Shown here: piece by piece, positions 4,934 to 6,506 of the stretch | How positions within the stretch are numbered: the first letter of the stretch is position 1 | Layout: every line of letters begins with the position of its first letter | Assembly: GCA_023139255.1 (NCBI GenBank) | Contig: JAGLNY010000146.1 | Span: 1 to 6,506 of the forward strand | From: Spirochaetales bacterium | Lineage (GTDB): Bacteria > Spirochaetota > Spirochaetia > JABMQR01 | Direction of reading: 5' to 3' | Length of the DNA: 6,506 bases | Notes under the pieces: generated by a model | The model's input: only the letters and a program-made list of their open reading frames with translations | Database searches by the model: none | What the model was told of the DNA's origin: nothing | Program-made: the position numbers and the translations under genes

Positions 4934-6043
4934 ATGCCCGTAACTGAAAAAACTATGGTAGATAAAGATTTAGCTTTTCGAATCCCTTTGGAAATAGAGA
5001 TCAAGAAATTATTCCGGGGTGCCTTGCGAATTTCTCTGTTCCGTTTTTCCTTTCTTATTTTTCTGGTCTCCTTTATGCAAAAACAGAGAAAGGCATATAC
5101 GTTGCGGAAATTTAGGCAGGAAGAGGGGGTAACTGTGCCTCCTTTCATGATTGTCAGTGTCACAAGTGCCTGTAATCTGCATTGCAGTGGCTGTTTTTCC
5201 AAAGAGAATCATGCAGCTGAAAGACCGGACATGACGGATAATGAGTTGGAATCGATTTTAATCCAGGCAGAAGAGTTGGGTACTTCGATTACACTTCTTT
5301 CTGGTGGTGAACCACTGAAGCGTTCCGGTTTGTTTTCTATCACCAATAAATTTCCAGGAATGTTATTCCCCCTTTTTACAAATGGCTTGCTTGTTGATAA
5401 GAGTCATATTGAGATTTTCCGGCAGCAACCTAATATTGTTCCTATCGTAAGTCTGGAGGGTACGGAATTTGACACTGATAAACGTCGTGGGAAGGATGTA
5501 CATTCCAAAGTCTTGAAGGTTCTCGAGGTAATGAAACAGAACAGGATATTCATTGGAGTCTCTTTCATGGTCACTAAGGAAAATGTGAACATAATTACTG
5601 ATTCTGAATATGTAAGGTGGTTGATGCGATTTGGAGTTAATCTCTTTTTTTACAATGAGTATGTACCCTTTGAACCGGGGTCGGAGTCTAAATGTTTATC
5701 AATTACTGAACGTGAAGATCTTGAGAAATCGTTGATTCGACTGAGAAAACGATTTAATGCAATGTTCATCTCTTTTCCAGGGGATGAGGCGCAATTCGGC
5801 GGTTGTTTATCGGCTGGTAGAGGTTTCTTCCATATTAATCCAGCAGGTGATATGGAGCCCTGTCCATTTTCACCTTATTCAACAGATTCGCTAAAAGAGG
5901 TTTCTCTTAAAGAGGCTCTGCAATCAAGGTTTTTGAGCACTATTCGAGAGAATCATGACAAATTATTTGAGTATCAGGGTGGATGTGCCCTATGGAATAA
6001 TAAAGAGTGGGTGGCAAAATTGGTTAAGGATAATAAGACCTGA
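4934..6043 (+). CDS. Radical SAM protein with N-terminal hydrophobic segment and extra C-terminal cysteines
   Basis: This 369-residue protein carries the CxxxCxxC motif (Cys80, 84, 87, in SACNLHCSGCF) that holds the 4Fe-4S cluster cleaving S-adenosylmethionine. GGEP (124-127) is the SAM-contacting motif, and 'PLFTNG' (146-151) and 'VSLEG' (172-176) follow as TIM-barrel strands. Past residue 290, Cys291 in GGCLSAGRGFFHINPAGD, Cys310 in MEPCPFSPYS and Cys351 in GGCALW form a SPASM/Twitch-like pattern. It could hold one auxiliary cluster, though it has fewer cysteines than a full SPASM domain. Residues 33-48 (ISLFRFSFLIFLVSFM) are hydrophobic after a basic stretch, so the enzyme may be membrane-anchored. 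ATG 4934 has GTGAGG 8 bases upstream. The lipoprotein gene follows 28 bp later. SPASM-type enzymes often modify peptides, but no precursor peptide is visible; the substrate is unknown. The radical SAM call is secure. Confidence 0.92.
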   Translation: MPVTEKTMVDKDLAFRIPLEIEIKKLFRGALRISLFRFSFLIFLVSFMQKQRKAYTLRKFRQEEGVTVPPFMIVSVTSACNLHCSGCFSKENHAAERPDMTDNELESILIQAEELGTSITLLSGGEPLKRSGLFSITNKFPGMLFPLFTNGLLVDKSHIEIFRQQPNIVPIVSLEGTEFDTDKRRGKDVHSKVLKVLEVMKQNRIFIGVSFMVTKENVNIITDSEYVRWLMRFGVNLFFYNEYVPFEPGSESKCLSITEREDLEKSLIRLRKRFNAMFISFPGDEAQFGGCLSAGRGFFHINPAGDMEPCPFSPYSTDSLKEVSLKEALQSRFLSTIRENHDKLFEYQGGCALWNNKEWVAKLVKDNKT

Positions 6044-6071
6044 TAGCCAATCCAAGACAAAAGGAGTGGGT

Positions 6072-6383
6072 ATGAAAAAATTCTATTTAGTATTGGTGGT
6101 GCTGTTTATGATCCTGCTGATTACTGGTTGTGCAGCCGGAGTGAATGAATTGGAAAATGTGGCCGCAGATTCTGGTGAAGTTGCCGGGTTCTGGATGGGT
6201 TTGTGGCATGGACTAATTGCACCCTTTGTGTTTATTGTTTCATTGTTTAAAGATTCAATTGGTATTTATGAACTCCACAATAATGGAAACTGGTATAATT
6301 TTGGATTCGTATTTGGGTTGATGATTATCTTCGGTAGTGGGGGCAGAAGTTCCAGAAAGTGCAGGAAACAAAAAAAGGATTAA
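6072..6383 (+). CDS. Small predicted lipoprotein with further membrane segments
   Basis: This 103-residue protein starts with MKK, a hydrophobic h-region (5-17) and the lipobox I-T-G-C, with Cys20 as the lipidation site after signal peptidase II cleavage. A short polar part (GVNELENVAADSGE) is followed by a hydrophobic segment around GFWMGLWHGLIAPFVFIVSL (39-58), the motif 'IYELHNNGNWYNFGFVFGLM' (65-84) and a basic tail (SSRKCRKQKKD). The segment from GFWMGLWHG to NNGNWYNFGF is a pattern I have seen in short conserved hypothetical proteins; no function is known to me. ATG 6072 is fixed by AAGGAG (6061-6066), 5 bases upstream. Upstream in-frame codons overlap the radical SAM gene and would hide the signal peptide. 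The 28-bp gap suggests co-transcription with the radical SAM gene. Confidence 0.8.
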   Translation: MKKFYLVLVVLFMILLITGCAAGVNELENVAADSGEVAGFWMGLWHGLIAPFVFIVSLFKDSIGIYELHNNGNWYNFGFVFGLMIIFGSGGRSSRKCRKQKKD

Positions 6384-6476
6384 CGAGTTTTTTTAAGTTC
6401 TCTACTGTAAGATTTATTTCAAGATGTTATGAGATGAGAGTTCCTCTTTAAACGGTTCCAGATGAAGTTAATCAGT
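6384..6476. other. Intergenic tail after the lipoprotein gene
   Basis: I see no gene here. A T-run (6388-6394) follows the lipoprotein stop, but no strong stem precedes it, so any terminator is weak or lies elsewhere. Confidence 0.4.
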
Positions 6477-6500
6477 ATTCCGGGTACCAGGTACATTTTA
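6477..6500 (+). repeat. Palindromic repeat family, terminal palindrome variant (copy F)
   Basis: ATTCC (6477-6481) followed by GGGTACC-A-GGTAC mirrors the start of copies A, B and C, but the dyad reads GTACC-A-GGTAC (6484-6494) in place of GTGCC-A-GGCAC. The two changes (G to A and C to T) are at paired positions, so the symmetry is kept. The ACTGTCGTCC continuation is not seen, so this may be a solo or strongly diverged copy; the window ends a few bases later. Confidence 0.55.
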
Positions 6501-6506
6501 CAAGTT

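Noticed and set aside
4876..5202. Minus-strand frame of 108 codons
   Set aside because: It is antisense to the well-supported radical SAM gene and its promoter, with no ribosome site.

Overview
The window looks like an accessory, repeat-rich stretch of a moderately AT-rich bacterial chromosome. Good Shine-Dalgarno sites (AAGGA, AAGGAG, GAGG) argue against Bacteroidetes. My best guess for the host is a spirochaete (Spirochaetaceae-like). The guess rests on a small single-RRM RNA-binding protein, a stand-alone eukaryote-like AICAR transformylase, a lipoprotein gene and abundant GGTGCCAGGCACC palindromes. It is recognition, not proof.

Left part (1-1870): this is gene debris. An 18-bp tandem duplication and a ~220-bp palindromic repeat (copy A) precede the 3' fragment of a minus-strand glycoside-hydrolase-like gene (478-1300). 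That gene has lost its 5' part at the edge of a second repeat copy (B, 1301-1521). About 130 bp further on is the first 49 codons of a class I methyltransferase, which ends at the start of its SAM-binding motif I.

Middle (1880-4200): intact genes resume. They are a stand-alone AICAR transformylase with its key residues in place, then an AT-rich GNAT-type acetyltransferase 18 bp later. Next come a short tandem repeat, a 27-bp repeat fragment (copy C) and a long AT-rich leader. The leader ends in a small RRM protein followed by a convincing terminator.

Right part (4260-6506): a compound repeat (copies D and E, bounded by inverted palindromes) abuts the 3' end of a minus-strand DUF3820-type gene. 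It appears to have removed the native stop codon, so the frame runs about 69 codons into repeat DNA. A divergent extended -10 promoter precedes a radical SAM protein with an N-terminal hydrophobic segment and extra C-terminal cysteines. A small lipoprotein gene follows 28 bp later, probably in the same operon. The last bases hold the start of a further repeat copy (F), in which a paired change preserves the palindrome.

The most interesting signal is the repeat family itself: several copies in 6.5 kb, internal hairpins, conserved dyad symmetry, a recurring ATTCC word at its boundaries, and contact with two truncated or altered genes. No transposase lies in the window, so any mobilising enzyme would have to act in trans. 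The second point of interest is the uncharacterised radical SAM/lipoprotein pair.
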